A DNA stretch of 64,000 bases from Burkholderia sp. SRS-W-2-2016 (lineage in GTDB: Bacteria > Pseudomonadota > Gammaproteobacteria > Burkholderiales > Burkholderiaceae), in the NCBI RefSeq assembly GCF_001931485.1, contig NZ_MSDV01000021.1:1-64000 (forward strand), in the 5' to 3' direction. Positions 47,362 to 55,218 of the stretch are shown one piece after another. Under the pieces are notes generated by a model. The model was not told the origin of the DNA. It saw nothing but the letters and a program-made list of their open reading frames with translations, and made no database searches. The stretch's first letter is position 1. Each line of letters opens with the position of its first letter. The position numbers and the translations under genes are program-made.

Positions 47362-48735
47362 TCAGGAAATCTGATTGATTGGGCGCGGCTTGCATTGCTC
47401 GACCCAACTGCCGCGCAGTGCCTGCGCCTGATGGCCGATCAGCGCGAAGCCGCGCATCTGGCCGCTGCTGTCGAAATGTCCGCAACTGAAGCCGTCGCCG
47501 GTCTGGTCGATACGCCATTCGTCACACGCGTGCGCGGCTGACGAAGGCAACAGGATCAGCGGCGCGGCGGGCGTTTTGACCTGCACCGGCATAGGCGGAT
47601 ACAGCACGTCGCTCGGCTGGCCGGTCAGCGTGCGCGCCAACGCGTCGACGCCGTGATTGATCGGTGCGAGGTACGGCGCCGGCCGCCCGTCGATCTCGAC
47701 GCAGTCGCCGAGCGCGAAGATATCCGCGACGCTGGTGCGCAGTTGCGCGTCCGTGCGAATCCCCCGACCTACCTCGATCCCGCAAGCCGCGGCGAGCGCA
47801 ACGTTCGGCGCGAGGCCCACTGCTGAAATCACCACGTCCGCGTCGAGCCGCGTGCCGTTTGCCAGCAGGAGCGTCCACGCGCCGGGCTCGCCGAGAATTT
47901 CGCTGACCGAATTTTCCAGATGCCATGTGACGCCGAGCGTGGTCAACGCGCGTTGCAAGTGAGTGCCGGCCTGCTGCGGCAACAGCCGTTCGAGCGGCCA
48001 TTTGCCGATGCCGATCACGTTCACGTCGAAGCCGCCGGCAGCGAGATCGTTCGCGAATTCGCAGCCGATCAGGCCATCGCCGATGATCGCCACCCGCGAC
48101 GCGCCGTCGAGCCGGTCGCGCAACAGCCGGTAGTCGTCGAGGTTGTTCACGCTCAGCAGCGCATCCGTGCGTCCGGTGACATCGAGCCGGACCGGGCTCG
48201 CGCCCAGCGCGAGGACCAGTTGCGAGTAATGCAGCGTGCCGTGGCTGGTGCGCAATTGATGCGCGTCGGCATCGATCGACTGTACTTCGCAATGCGAATA
48301 AACGCGGATCTTCAGGCGCTGTTCGATCTGCAACGGCGCTTCGGCGATCAGCGCGTCGGGGCTGCGCTGCTGCGAGGTCGCGATCGACAGAGCAGGCTTC
48401 GAATACAGATGCCCGGATTCACGCGTGAGGACCACGATTTCGGCATTCGGATCCTGGCGCCGGACAGCCTGCGCGAGGCTATAGCCGGCGTGACCGGAGC
48501 CGATGATGACCAGCGGTCCTTCGCGACGTGATGCGGCGACAGCGGGCATTGCAACCGCCTCGACCGGCTCACGGATTTCGATCATCTCGAAGTCCGCTTT
48601 GCCGACGCCGCAGTCCGGGCACTTCCATTCTTCGGGCACGTCTTCCCAACGAGTGCCGGCCGCGATCCCGTCCTTCGGCCAACCCTCGGCCTCGTCGTAG
48701 ATCAGCCCGCAAATCACACAGAGCCACTTTTTCAT
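47362..48735 (-). CDS. Rubredoxin fused to an NAD(P)H-dependent FAD reductase
   Basis: The protein has 457 residues from ATG 48735, with GAGGAG upstream. Residues 1-52 are a complete rubredoxin: [27 protein letters not shown], giving the four Cys iron ligands. Residues 75-380 are a pyridine-nucleotide oxidoreductase with [30 protein letters not shown] and FALGDC. Rubredoxin and rubredoxin reductase are usually separate; here they form one electron-transfer unit. It is the plausible electron donor to the Rieske oxygenase two genes upstream, which has no ferredoxin gene nearby. Confidence 0.88.
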   Translation of the reverse strand: MKKWLCVICGLIYDEAEGWPKDGIAAGTRWEDVPEEWKCPDCGVGKADFEMIEIREPVEAVAMPAVAASRREGPLVIIGSGHAGYSLAQAVRRQDPNAEIVVLTRESGHLYSKPALSIATSQQRSPDALIAEAPLQIEQRLKIRVYSHCEVQSIDADAHQLRTSHGTLHYSQLVLALGASPVRLDVTGRTDALLSVNNLDDYRLLRDRLDGASRVAIIGDGLIGCEFANDLAAGGFDVNVIGIGKWPLERLLPQQAGTHLQRALTTLGVTWHLENSVSEILGEPGAWTLLLANGTRLDADVVISAVGLAPNVALAAACGIEVGRGIRTDAQLRTSVADIFALGDCVEIDGRPAPYLAPINHGVDALARTLTGQPSDVLYPPMPVQVKTPAAPLILLPSSAAHACDEWRIDQTGDGFSCGHFDSSGQMRGFALIGHQAQALRGSWVEQCKPRPINQIS

Positions 48736-48745
48736 TGCCGACTCC

Positions 48746-50203
48746 TCAAACCTCTGAACCCTGGGCGACCCGGATCGCGACGTTCTTCGTTTGCACGTAG
48801 CTGTAGATCGCTTCCTGACCCTTCTCGCGGCCGAAGCCGGACAGGCCCACACCGCCGAACGGCGTTTCGATACCGCCCGCGTACCACTCGTTGACGAACA
48901 CCTGGCCGGCGCGCAGACGTCGTGAGAAGCGCAGCGCGCGATTGATGTCGCGCGTGAATACCCCTGCCACCAGTCCGTACGGCGTGCCGTTGGCAATCGC
49001 AACCGCTTCGTCTTCAGTGTCGAACGGGATGACCGCGAGCACCGGGCCGAACACTTCATCGCAGGCGATGTTCATGGTTGGGCTCACGCCCGCGAGCACG
49101 GTCGGCTGCATATAGAAGCCCGCGCGATTGGCCACGCGCTCGCCGCCGGCGACCGCTTGCGCGCCTTCGGCAATCGCGTCCTTGCACATCGCGACGACCC
49201 GCTCCAACTGATTCGCGCTGATCAGAGGCGTGTGATCGGGGTCCTGCTCACCCGCGCCGATCGTCAGCCCGCCGGCGAGCTTCGCGACCTCGGCGACCAC
49301 CTCGTCGTAGATGTCGCGATGGACGATCAGACGCGACATCGCCGAACACACCTGCCCCGCGTTGAAGAAGATCCCGCTCTTCACGCTGGCGAGCAATTGC
49401 GCGCGATCCGAGTCGGGGAACACCACCGCGGCGGACTTGCCACCCAGTTCCATTACGCTCGGGGTCGCCCATTGCGCGGCCGCGGCGAGAATCGCGCGGC
49501 CGGTTGCGACCGAGCCCGTAAACACGATCTGTTTGGTCTGCTCACTAGCGGCCAGATGCGCGCCGACATCGCGACCGAGGCCGCACAGCAACTGCGCGGC
49601 GCCGCGCGGGAGCCCGGCGCGCTCAATCGCCTCGAACAGCACGCACATGCCGAGCGGCGACAGTTCCGGCGACTTCACGACCACCGCGTTGCCGGCGGCG
49701 AGTGCGGGTGCGAGCGAGCGGGCGCAAATCGATACCGGAAAATTCCACGGCACGATCTGCACCGATATGCCCATCGGCTCGTAGCGGGTGAAATCCACGT
49801 AGTCGTCGCCGAGCGGCACCGAGATGCCTTCGAGTTTGTCCGCGAGGCCTGCGTAGTACTCGAAGTAGCGGGCCGCTTCGACAAACTCGTCACGGGCGTC
49901 ACACAGGCGCTTGCCGTTTTCCAGGCACAGAATGCGGGCGCCTTCTTCGGTGACCGCGCGAATTTCTTCAGCGATCCGAAGCAACCAGCGCACCCGTTCG
50001 GCCGGGCGTTGGCGCGTCAGCTCACCGCTGGCCGCGCAGCGCGTGGCGGCGTCGAGCGCGCGCTGGGCGTCCTCGATCGTCGCGAGAGCGACGCTGGCGA
50101 TCGGCTCGCCGTTTGCCGGGTTGGCGACGTCGAGCCGGCTCGGGCTGTCGACCCACGCGCCGTCGATAAAGTTGAGCCAGTGATGGCCTTGCGTGCGTTT
50201 CAT
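48746..50203 (-). CDS. NAD(P)-dependent aldehyde dehydrogenase
   Basis: The protein has 485 residues, a standard ALDH length. Key motifs: [36 protein letters not shown] cofactor loop, catalytic Glu in [12 protein letters not shown], catalytic Cys in [14 protein letters not shown] and [12 protein letters not shown]. It starts 3 nt after the Rieske stop and ends 10 nt before the rubredoxin-reductase start. It probably oxidises the aldehyde released by the Rieske enzyme or the DAO oxidase. Confidence 0.9.
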   Translation of the reverse strand: MKRTQGHHWLNFIDGAWVDSPSRLDVANPANGEPIASVALATIEDAQRALDAATRCAASGELTRQRPAERVRWLLRIAEEIRAVTEEGARILCLENGKRLCDARDEFVEAARYFEYYAGLADKLEGISVPLGDDYVDFTRYEPMGISVQIVPWNFPVSICARSLAPALAAGNAVVVKSPELSPLGMCVLFEAIERAGLPRGAAQLLCGLGRDVGAHLAASEQTKQIVFTGSVATGRAILAAAAQWATPSVMELGGKSAAVVFPDSDRAQLLASVKSGIFFNAGQVCSAMSRLIVHRDIYDEVVAEVAKLAGGLTIGAGEQDPDHTPLISANQLERVVAMCKDAIAEGAQAVAGGERVANRAGFYMQPTVLAGVSPTMNIACDEVFGPVLAVIPFDTEDEAVAIANGTPYGLVAGVFTRDINRALRFSRRLRAGQVFVNEWYAGGIETPFGGVGLSGFGREKGQEAIYSYVQTKNVAIRVAQGSEV

Positions 50204-50206
50204 GCT

Positions 50207-51409
50207 TTACTCCGCGTGCGGTTGGCCATTCGCAAGAACGCGGCGCGCCATCCATTGATGGAAGTAGTGAGTCGGAACATCCATTTCCGGCGAGAACACG
50301 CCGCCCTTGAAGCCCGGCGACTGGCGTCCGGCCTGCATCCCTTCGACCGCCGAGATGTCCTCCGAAAACACCACACGCCACGCGTTCAGCACCGCTTGAC
50401 GGCTCGCGGCGTAGGCGGGGGCGTCGGCAGCGTCCTTGCCGACGAACAGCAGCCGCAGATGTTCGACCGTGCGATTCGCGGCCAACGGCTGCAACATCAT
50501 TGCGAACGCGTGATCGGCCTGGATGCCGAGCAGCACGTTCGGGAACAGCGCGACGTATTCGGCGTTGCGCATGCGATCGGCCGGCCAGGCCGGGAACGTC
50601 GGCAACGAGGTCCCTTCGACATCGGCGAGGTTGTACGCGTAGCTGCCCTGACCGGCGAACTGTTCGCCGAACATGATGTTGTAGTGATCTTCGAGGCGCG
50701 AATACGAGTTCAGCGACGGATGGACCCACGGCAGATGGTAGGCCTCGCAGTAGTTCTCGACCGCGAGCTTCCAGTTGCAGCCCACCTCGACCGACCACGC
50801 GCCGCCATCACGCGGCACGTTCATCAGCGAGTAGCCATCCGGGCCGAGGAATTCGGCCCAACGCGCCGTCAGCGGACGAATCACTTCTTCGAATTCCGGC
50901 GCGGTCCCCGACAGATTGACGAACACCATGCCCATCCACACATGGCTGCGCAGTGCTTTCAGCCCGTGCTTTTCGCAGGGGACGCGCTCGTCCTTGTGGT
51001 GGTTGATGCCGCCGACGTGCGGCGTGCCTTTCAGCGTGCCATTCAGGTCGTAGGTCCACGAGTGATACGGGCAACGGATCACGCCCTGGATTTCACCGGC
51101 CTCCTGCACCAGCTTCATCCCGCGATGGCTGCAGACGTTGTGAAAGACCTGCAGCGTGCCTTCGCGGTTGCGGGTGATCAGCAGCGGCAGGCCCATGAAG
51201 TCGACCGGCTGGACGCTGGAGTTCTGCTTGAGATCGTCCGCGAAACCGATACAGACCCAGTCCCGGCCCAGCACGCTGTCGCGTTCGATCGTGAAGTACT
51301 GCTCGTCCGTGTAGAACGTGTTGCCGAGGCCGCTAGCCTGCTCGATCGGCTTGAGCACCGTCTGCAGTTGGGTCAGAGGAAAGTATTTGACTTCGGTGGG
51401 GGCGTTCAT
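50207..51409 (-). CDS. Rieske non-haem iron oxygenase, alpha subunit
   Basis: The protein has 400 residues; ATG 51409 has AGGAGA upstream. The [2Fe-2S] Rieske site is CSHRG ... CPYHSWTYDLNG near residues 92-117. The mononuclear iron site is in NWKLAVENYCEAYHLPWVHPSLN (two His of the facial triad). It resembles choline monooxygenase/demethylase-type oxygenases, which act on quaternary amines or ring systems. It is the first gene of a tight operon with ALDH, rubredoxin-reductase, oxidase and cupin. The substrate is not identifiable. Confidence 0.88.
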   Translation of the reverse strand: MNAPTEVKYFPLTQLQTVLKPIEQASGLGNTFYTDEQYFTIERDSVLGRDWVCIGFADDLKQNSSVQPVDFMGLPLLITRNREGTLQVFHNVCSHRGMKLVQEAGEIQGVIRCPYHSWTYDLNGTLKGTPHVGGINHHKDERVPCEKHGLKALRSHVWMGMVFVNLSGTAPEFEEVIRPLTARWAEFLGPDGYSLMNVPRDGGAWSVEVGCNWKLAVENYCEAYHLPWVHPSLNSYSRLEDHYNIMFGEQFAGQGSYAYNLADVEGTSLPTFPAWPADRMRNAEYVALFPNVLLGIQADHAFAMMLQPLAANRTVEHLRLLFVGKDAADAPAYAASRQAVLNAWRVVFSEDISAVEGMQAGRQSPGFKGGVFSPEMDVPTHYFHQWMARRVLANGQPHAE

Positions 51410-51663
51410 CGTGTCGTCTCCTATGCATGCTCGCATCAGTTGTTTCCCCTAGGCCCCTGAAGGGCCGGGATTGGAGAAAATTATCGAAGCGGCACACGGC
51501 GACAACAAACGATTCTTTGGCTACGGATTGATCAGGAAAAGTAATGGATAGGGCAGGCCATCTGTTTGCGTTGATCCCCGAACTTAAACCCATTGAGTGC
51601 CGCTCCGCTATAGCCTTCGGATGATTCCAGGGTGACGAATCGGCTAATCCGCCATACAGCGAA

Positions 51664-52899
51664 TCACCAGGCACACCCGCGGGCGGCCATTTTTCCGCCT
51701 CCATCGCTGAGCGCGCTCATCCCCCTCAAACACTGAACCCCCTCCCCCAACGCAAACACCGCCTGCCGCCCATCCCGCGACCGAACGCTGATCGTACGAT
51801 CGCGTTGATCCCGCGAACCCACGACGACCAGCACCGGCATCCGCTTCTCCCGCGCATCGACGATCTTCTTCTCCAGCCGTTCCGGTCTGCCATCGAGCGA
51901 TGCACGCACACCAACCTCCTCAAGCGCCCGCACGACCTCATCCGCGTAAGCCTGATTCGCATCGCTAATCGTCGCGACCACGACCTGTTCCGGCGCGAGC
52001 CACATCGGCAGCCAGCCTTCATCATGTTCGAGCAGCATCGCGATGAAACGCTCGATGCTGCCGAGCACCGCGTGATGAATCATCACCGGCCGCTCGCGTT
52101 CGTTGCGCTCGTTCACGTATTCGGCGTCGAGCCGCTCAGGCAGCACGAAATCGAGCTGGATCGCGCCGCACTGCCAACTGCGCGCGCGACTGTCCTGCAA
52201 ATGGAATTCGAGTTTCGGCCCATAAAAAGCGCCCTCTCCTTCGAGTACCTCGAACGCGAGCCCGGCCGCGCGCGCCGCGTTGGCCAACGCTGCTTCCGCG
52301 CGATCCCACGTGGCGTCGCTGCCGGCGCGCAGTTCAGGACGCGTCGCGAGCGCGACCTTGAAAGCCGGAAAGCCGAGGTCCGCGTACATCGCACGCAGCA
52401 ACGCGCAGAAGCGGCCGACTTCCCCCTCGATATGCGCGGGCGCGCAGAACACATGCGCGTCGTCCTGCACGAACGCGCGCGTGCGTTTCAGCCCTTCGAG
52501 CGACCCGGACGGCTCGTCGCGATGACACGCACCGAATTCGCTGTAACGAACCGGCAGTTCGCGATAGGAGCGCACTCGCTGGCTGAACACCTGCACGTGA
52601 CACGGACAACTCATCGGTTTCAGACAAAGCGCGCGACCGGCTTCGGCGTCGTCGAGCGAATACATCGACGCACCGAATTTCTCCCAATGGCCGCTCTTTT
52701 CCCACAGCGAGCGCGCGAGCAATTGCGGCGTGCGTATCTCGCGAAAGCCCGCGCGCCGCATGCGCTCGCGCACGTAGTCTTCGAGCACGCGATAAAGCAT
52801 CCAGCCGCGCGGATGCCAGAAAACCATACCGGCGCCTTCTTCCTGCTGATGGAAAAGATCGAGTTTATTGCCGAGTACGCGATGGTCGATGTCGTTCAT
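51664..52899 (-). CDS. ThrRS-like aminoacyl-tRNA synthetase lacking TGS and editing domains
   Basis: The protein has 411 residues against about 640 for normal ThrRS. ATG 52899 follows GGAG. It begins directly at the class II catalytic core. Motif 2 is EFGACHRDEPSGSLEGLKRTRAF and motif 3 is GSIERFIAMLLEH. The three zinc ligands that select threonine are kept: Cys in MSCPCH, His in QDDAHVFC, His in MIHHAVLGS. Residues 305-390 are the anticodon-binding domain. The N-terminal TGS and editing domains are missing, so Ser-tRNA proofreading should be absent. It is preceded by a threonine-rich leader ORF and attenuator hairpin, so it is probably made when charged tRNA-Thr is scarce. Confidence 0.85.
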   Translation of the reverse strand: MNDIDHRVLGNKLDLFHQQEEGAGMVFWHPRGWMLYRVLEDYVRERMRRAGFREIRTPQLLARSLWEKSGHWEKFGASMYSLDDAEAGRALCLKPMSCPCHVQVFSQRVRSYRELPVRYSEFGACHRDEPSGSLEGLKRTRAFVQDDAHVFCAPAHIEGEVGRFCALLRAMYADLGFPAFKVALATRPELRAGSDATWDRAEAALANAARAAGLAFEVLEGEGAFYGPKLEFHLQDSRARSWQCGAIQLDFVLPERLDAEYVNERNERERPVMIHHAVLGSIERFIAMLLEHDEGWLPMWLAPEQVVVATISDANQAYADEVVRALEEVGVRASLDGRPERLEKKIVDAREKRMPVLVVVGSRDQRDRTISVRSRDGRQAVFALGEGVQCLRGMSALSDGGGKMAARGCAW

Positions 52900-52960
52900 G
52901 GTTCTACTCCGCTGGGTCGATTACACGATGAATGCCGCAAACGGAGAGACCGGAAACGAC

Positions 52961-52991
52961 AAAGGCCCCGTCCGTTGCCGGCGGGGCCTTT
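52961..52991 (-). terminator. Attenuator terminator in the ThrRS-like gene leader
   Basis: On the minus strand AAAGGCCCCG pairs with CGGGGCCTTT (10 bp, loop 11 nt that can add CCG/CGG pairs), followed by TGTCGTTT. It lies between the leader peptide stop (53027) and the synthetase start (52899). The 5' arm contains CCCGCC, which is complementary to GGCGGG (53051-53056 on the plus strand as CCCGCC) just after the Thr codons, giving a possible antiterminator. Confidence 0.8.
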
Positions 52992-53026
52992 GAGTGTTTG
53001 TCGCTGCCTGTGCTGGGTTCCAGCTT

Positions 53027-53110
53027 TTAGCGCGCGCAACCTCCGGACGACCCGCCTGTGAAGGTGGTCGTGGTGGTGGTCGCGGCGAAGGGGATCGGCT
53101 GGTAGTTCAT
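53027..53110 (-). CDS. Threonine-rich leader peptide of the ThrRS-like gene
   Basis: A 27-codon frame on the minus strand runs ATG 53110 to TAA 53027. Codons 11-16 are six consecutive threonine codons (ACC ACC ACC ACG ACC ACC), then Phe and another Thr (ACA). The rest is MNYQPIPFAA before and a Gly/Ser-rich end after. This is the hallmark of ribosome-mediated attenuation, as in thrL of enteric bacteria, here in front of a threonyl-tRNA synthetase paralogue. No Shine-Dalgarno is seen. The predicted -10 box is only 8 bases upstream, so translation may be leaderless. Confidence 0.8.
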   Translation of the reverse strand: MNYQPIPFAATTTTTTFTGGSSGGCAR

Positions 53111-53118
53111 GGAACGAC

Positions 53119-53146
53119 AGTAAACGAAGTTGCTGGTAGGCGTCAA
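53119..53146 (-). promoter_or_regulatory. Predicted promoter of the threonine attenuator
   Basis: On the minus strand TTGACG (53146-53141) and TTTACT (53124-53119) are separated by 16 bp. Expected transcription start is around 53112-53110, at or within two bases of the leader peptide ATG. The -35 box overlaps the stop codon of the small gene at 53143. Confidence 0.55.
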
Positions 53147-53319
53147 TCGTTACCTGCGGTCAGAATACGTCGGAGTTCTTCGAGAAAGGATGCGGTGGTA
53201 TAGCCCCACAGTTCAGGGCCGAACTGGGAACCGTATGCCTGTTCGAATGCGTCGTTCAGATCATGGGCGTGCGCTTTCCAAAGCTGATTCAGTTCGCGAT
53301 ACAGCGGGTTTTCGTTCAT
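53143..53319 (-). CDS. Small protein of unknown function
   Basis: The protein has 58 residues from ATG 53319 with AGG eight bases upstream; an earlier start at 53349 would add ten residues. The chain is acidic and predicted helical (NPLYRELNQLWKAHAHDLND, then LEELRRILTAGND) and contains no cysteines or membrane segment. I recognise no family. It is immediately upstream of the threonine attenuator promoter and in the same direction, so read-through from it could also enter the leader. Confidence 0.5.
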   Translation of the reverse strand: MNENPLYRELNQLWKAHAHDLNDAFEQAYGSQFGPELWGYTTASFLEELRRILTAGND

Positions 53320-53460
53320 GACGACCTGGTCTCGCGGCTTCTGCGGCACAGTCGGATGTAATATGACGTTTCGTTGTATAGACCCACTGAAATACCGTAC
53401 CCGAAGCCAGTACAGCCAGTACTTTCCGGTACGTCACGCCCCAACCCACCGAGCCCTCCC

Positions 53461-53946
53461 TTGACCACCCAAATCCGCCCCGCCCCCACCTCCGACGCCG
53501 CCCTGATCCTGCGCTTCATCACCGAACTCGCGGTCTATGAAAAAGCCGAGCACGAAGTAATCGCCACTGTCGCGGATATCGAAAAGAGCCTGTTTTCAGA
53601 AGGCGCGCCCGCTAAAGCACTGATCTGCGAAATGAACGGCGAGCCCGTCGGCTTTTGCGTTTATTTCTTCTCGTATTCGACGTGGCTCGGCAAACAGGGA
53701 CTTTATCTGGAAGATCTGTACGTATCGCCCGCATCGCGCGGCAGCGGCGCCGGCAAACAGATGCTGCGCCATCTCGCGCAGATCGCCTGCGAAACCGGCT
53801 GTGGCCGTTTCGAATGGAGCGTGCTCGACTGGAACGAGCCGGCCATCGGTTTCTATAAAGCGATTGGCGCGAACCCGCAAAGCGAATGGGTGCGCTACCG
53901 GCTTGCCGGCGATGCACTGACGGCATTCGCCGAAGGCAAGAACTGA
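53461..53946 (+). CDS. GNAT N-acetyltransferase
   Basis: The protein has 161 residues from TTG 53461; longer in-frame extension to 53374 gives a proline-rich start that looks untranslated. The GNAT core is clear: LYLEDLYVSPASRGSGAGKQMLRHLA (motif A, acetyl-CoA loop) and RFEWSVLDWNEPAIGFYKAIGA (motif B). It resembles diamine/spermidine-type acetyltransferases of about 160 residues. The substrate is unknown. The start codon is uncertain because no good ribosome site is seen. Confidence 0.82.
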   Translation: MTTQIRPAPTSDAALILRFITELAVYEKAEHEVIATVADIEKSLFSEGAPAKALICEMNGEPVGFCVYFFSYSTWLGKQGLYLEDLYVSPASRGSGAGKQMLRHLAQIACETGCGRFEWSVLDWNEPAIGFYKAIGANPQSEWVRYRLAGDALTAFAEGKN

Positions 53947-53986
53947 AAGCAAAACCCACCAACCGCTTTCCGCCAGACACCGCACG

Positions 53987-54568
53987 TCACTGCGCCGCTG
54001 CGTTCGCCGCCTCCACCTCGAACGCATCGCCGGTTGCGAAGAACGTACCGCCCGCCACGTAATGGCAGGTGCGCAGGTCCGGATCATCGCCGAAATGCCA
54101 GCGGTTGTGCGAATACACGCGGCTATCCGCATACGCGGCGACCACTTCGCCGATGATCAGATCGTGCCGCTGGCTATCGTCCGGAATTACCTTGCATTCG
54201 AGCCACACGATGCAGCCGGCCAGCATCGGCACGTCGATCTTTTGCGCGGCGAAAGTTTCGAGTTCGAACGCGGAGAACTTGTCGAGTTCGGCGCCCGCAT
54301 GCGTGCCGACCGCGAGCGTTTGCGCGGCGAAACCGCGACTCGGCAATTGCAGTCCGAACACACCGCTCGCCTCGATCAGCTGGCGCGTCAGCGTGCGGCT
54401 ATCGACGACGACCACCACCTTCGGCGGATTGAAATCGAGCGGCATCGCCCACGATGCGGCCATCACGTTCGAGCGCCCCTCGTGCGCGCTGGTGATGATC
54501 GTGACCGGTCCATGATTGAGCAGTTGCGTCGCGCGCGACAATTCCACGGGTTCTCGAGTGGCGTTCAT
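53987..54568 (-). CDS. Flavin reductase/FMN-binding split-barrel protein
   Basis: The protein has 193 residues from ATG 54568. The DIM6/NTAB flavin reductase fold is suggested by HGPVTIITSAHEGRSNVMAASWAMPLDFNPPKVVVVV, LIEASGVFGLQLPS, and HDLIIGEVVAAYADSRVY. It would bind FMN and act as an oxidoreductase or as a reductase for an unknown oxygenase. It converges on the GNAT gene. Confidence 0.83.
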   Translation of the reverse strand: MNATREPVELSRATQLLNHGPVTIITSAHEGRSNVMAASWAMPLDFNPPKVVVVVDSRTLTRQLIEASGVFGLQLPSRGFAAQTLAVGTHAGAELDKFSAFELETFAAQKIDVPMLAGCIVWLECKVIPDDSQRHDLIIGEVVAAYADSRVYSHNRWHFGDDPDLRTCHYVAGGTFFATGDAFEVEAANAAAQ

Positions 54569-54697
54569 AGCTTGGGAGTCTGGCGTCGGAAAGGATGACG
54601 CCGATTGTAGCGGGGGAGAGAAAAACGCAATTGGACACCCGGGCGGCCACCACGAACCGCCGCTCGGGCCAAACCTCAATCAACCATCAAGCAACCC

Positions 54698-55030
54698 TCA
54701 ATGCGGCGCCTTGCCGTTCGGCAGCGCATCGAGCGGTTTGTGCTGCTCTTCGCCCAGACCCGGGAAGAACGCGTTCCAGGCGGCGCGCACGCCTTCGGCC
54801 GCGGTCGCTTCGGCGGCGATCGATTCGGCCGCGCCGTCTTCGGCTTGCGACGGATCGGCCGACAGGCCGCGCCAGTGCGTGAATACGAGCAACGGTTTTT
54901 CAGTCCACACGCCGTCGCCAAACTTCGCGAACGCCGTGTCCCCGCTCGCCAGCTGCACCTCGTACCAGCCTTCGCGGACGGGCGTATCGGTGGCAAGCTC
55001 AAACCACGGGGTCGGTTCGATTTCCTTCAT
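54698..55030 (-). CDS. Hypothetical cytosolic protein
   Basis: The protein has 110 residues; ATG 55030 has GGAGACG upstream. The first 55 residues look like a small beta domain (GWYEVQLASGDTAFAKFGDGVWTEKPLLVFTHWRGL), the rest is acidic and alanine-rich. No signal or membrane segment and no family recognised. It is tandem with, but 130 nt upstream of, the flavin reductase. Confidence 0.55.
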   Translation of the reverse strand: MKEIEPTPWFELATDTPVREGWYEVQLASGDTAFAKFGDGVWTEKPLLVFTHWRGLSADPSQAEDGAAESIAAEATAAEGVRAAWNAFFPGLGEEQHKPLDALPNGKAPH

Positions 55031-55218
55031 GTCGTCTCCGGTCGGATTAGATCGTTATCAATAACCAATGCATGGTTCGTGCCGGTGTCGGCACCGCGCC
55101 CGCGACGCGGCGGTCCACCACAGCGGCACATGCGGGCGACGCCAGGCGGTCAGCCCTGCAATCGCCGTGCATAGACGACACGATAGCGCGACACGAGCCG
55201 CGCGCACAGTCGTAAAAA

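Noticed and set aside
49157..51460. Long plus-strand frame opposite the ALDH and Rieske genes
   Set aside because: It spans two well-defined opposite-strand genes and lacks any recognisable domain, so it is a shadow.
52900..53146. T-box riboswitch as the control of the ThrRS-like gene
   Set aside because: No T-box consensus (TGGNACC) or specifier-loop fold is visible, the group lacks T-boxes as far as I know, and a poly-Thr leader ORF explains the terminator.
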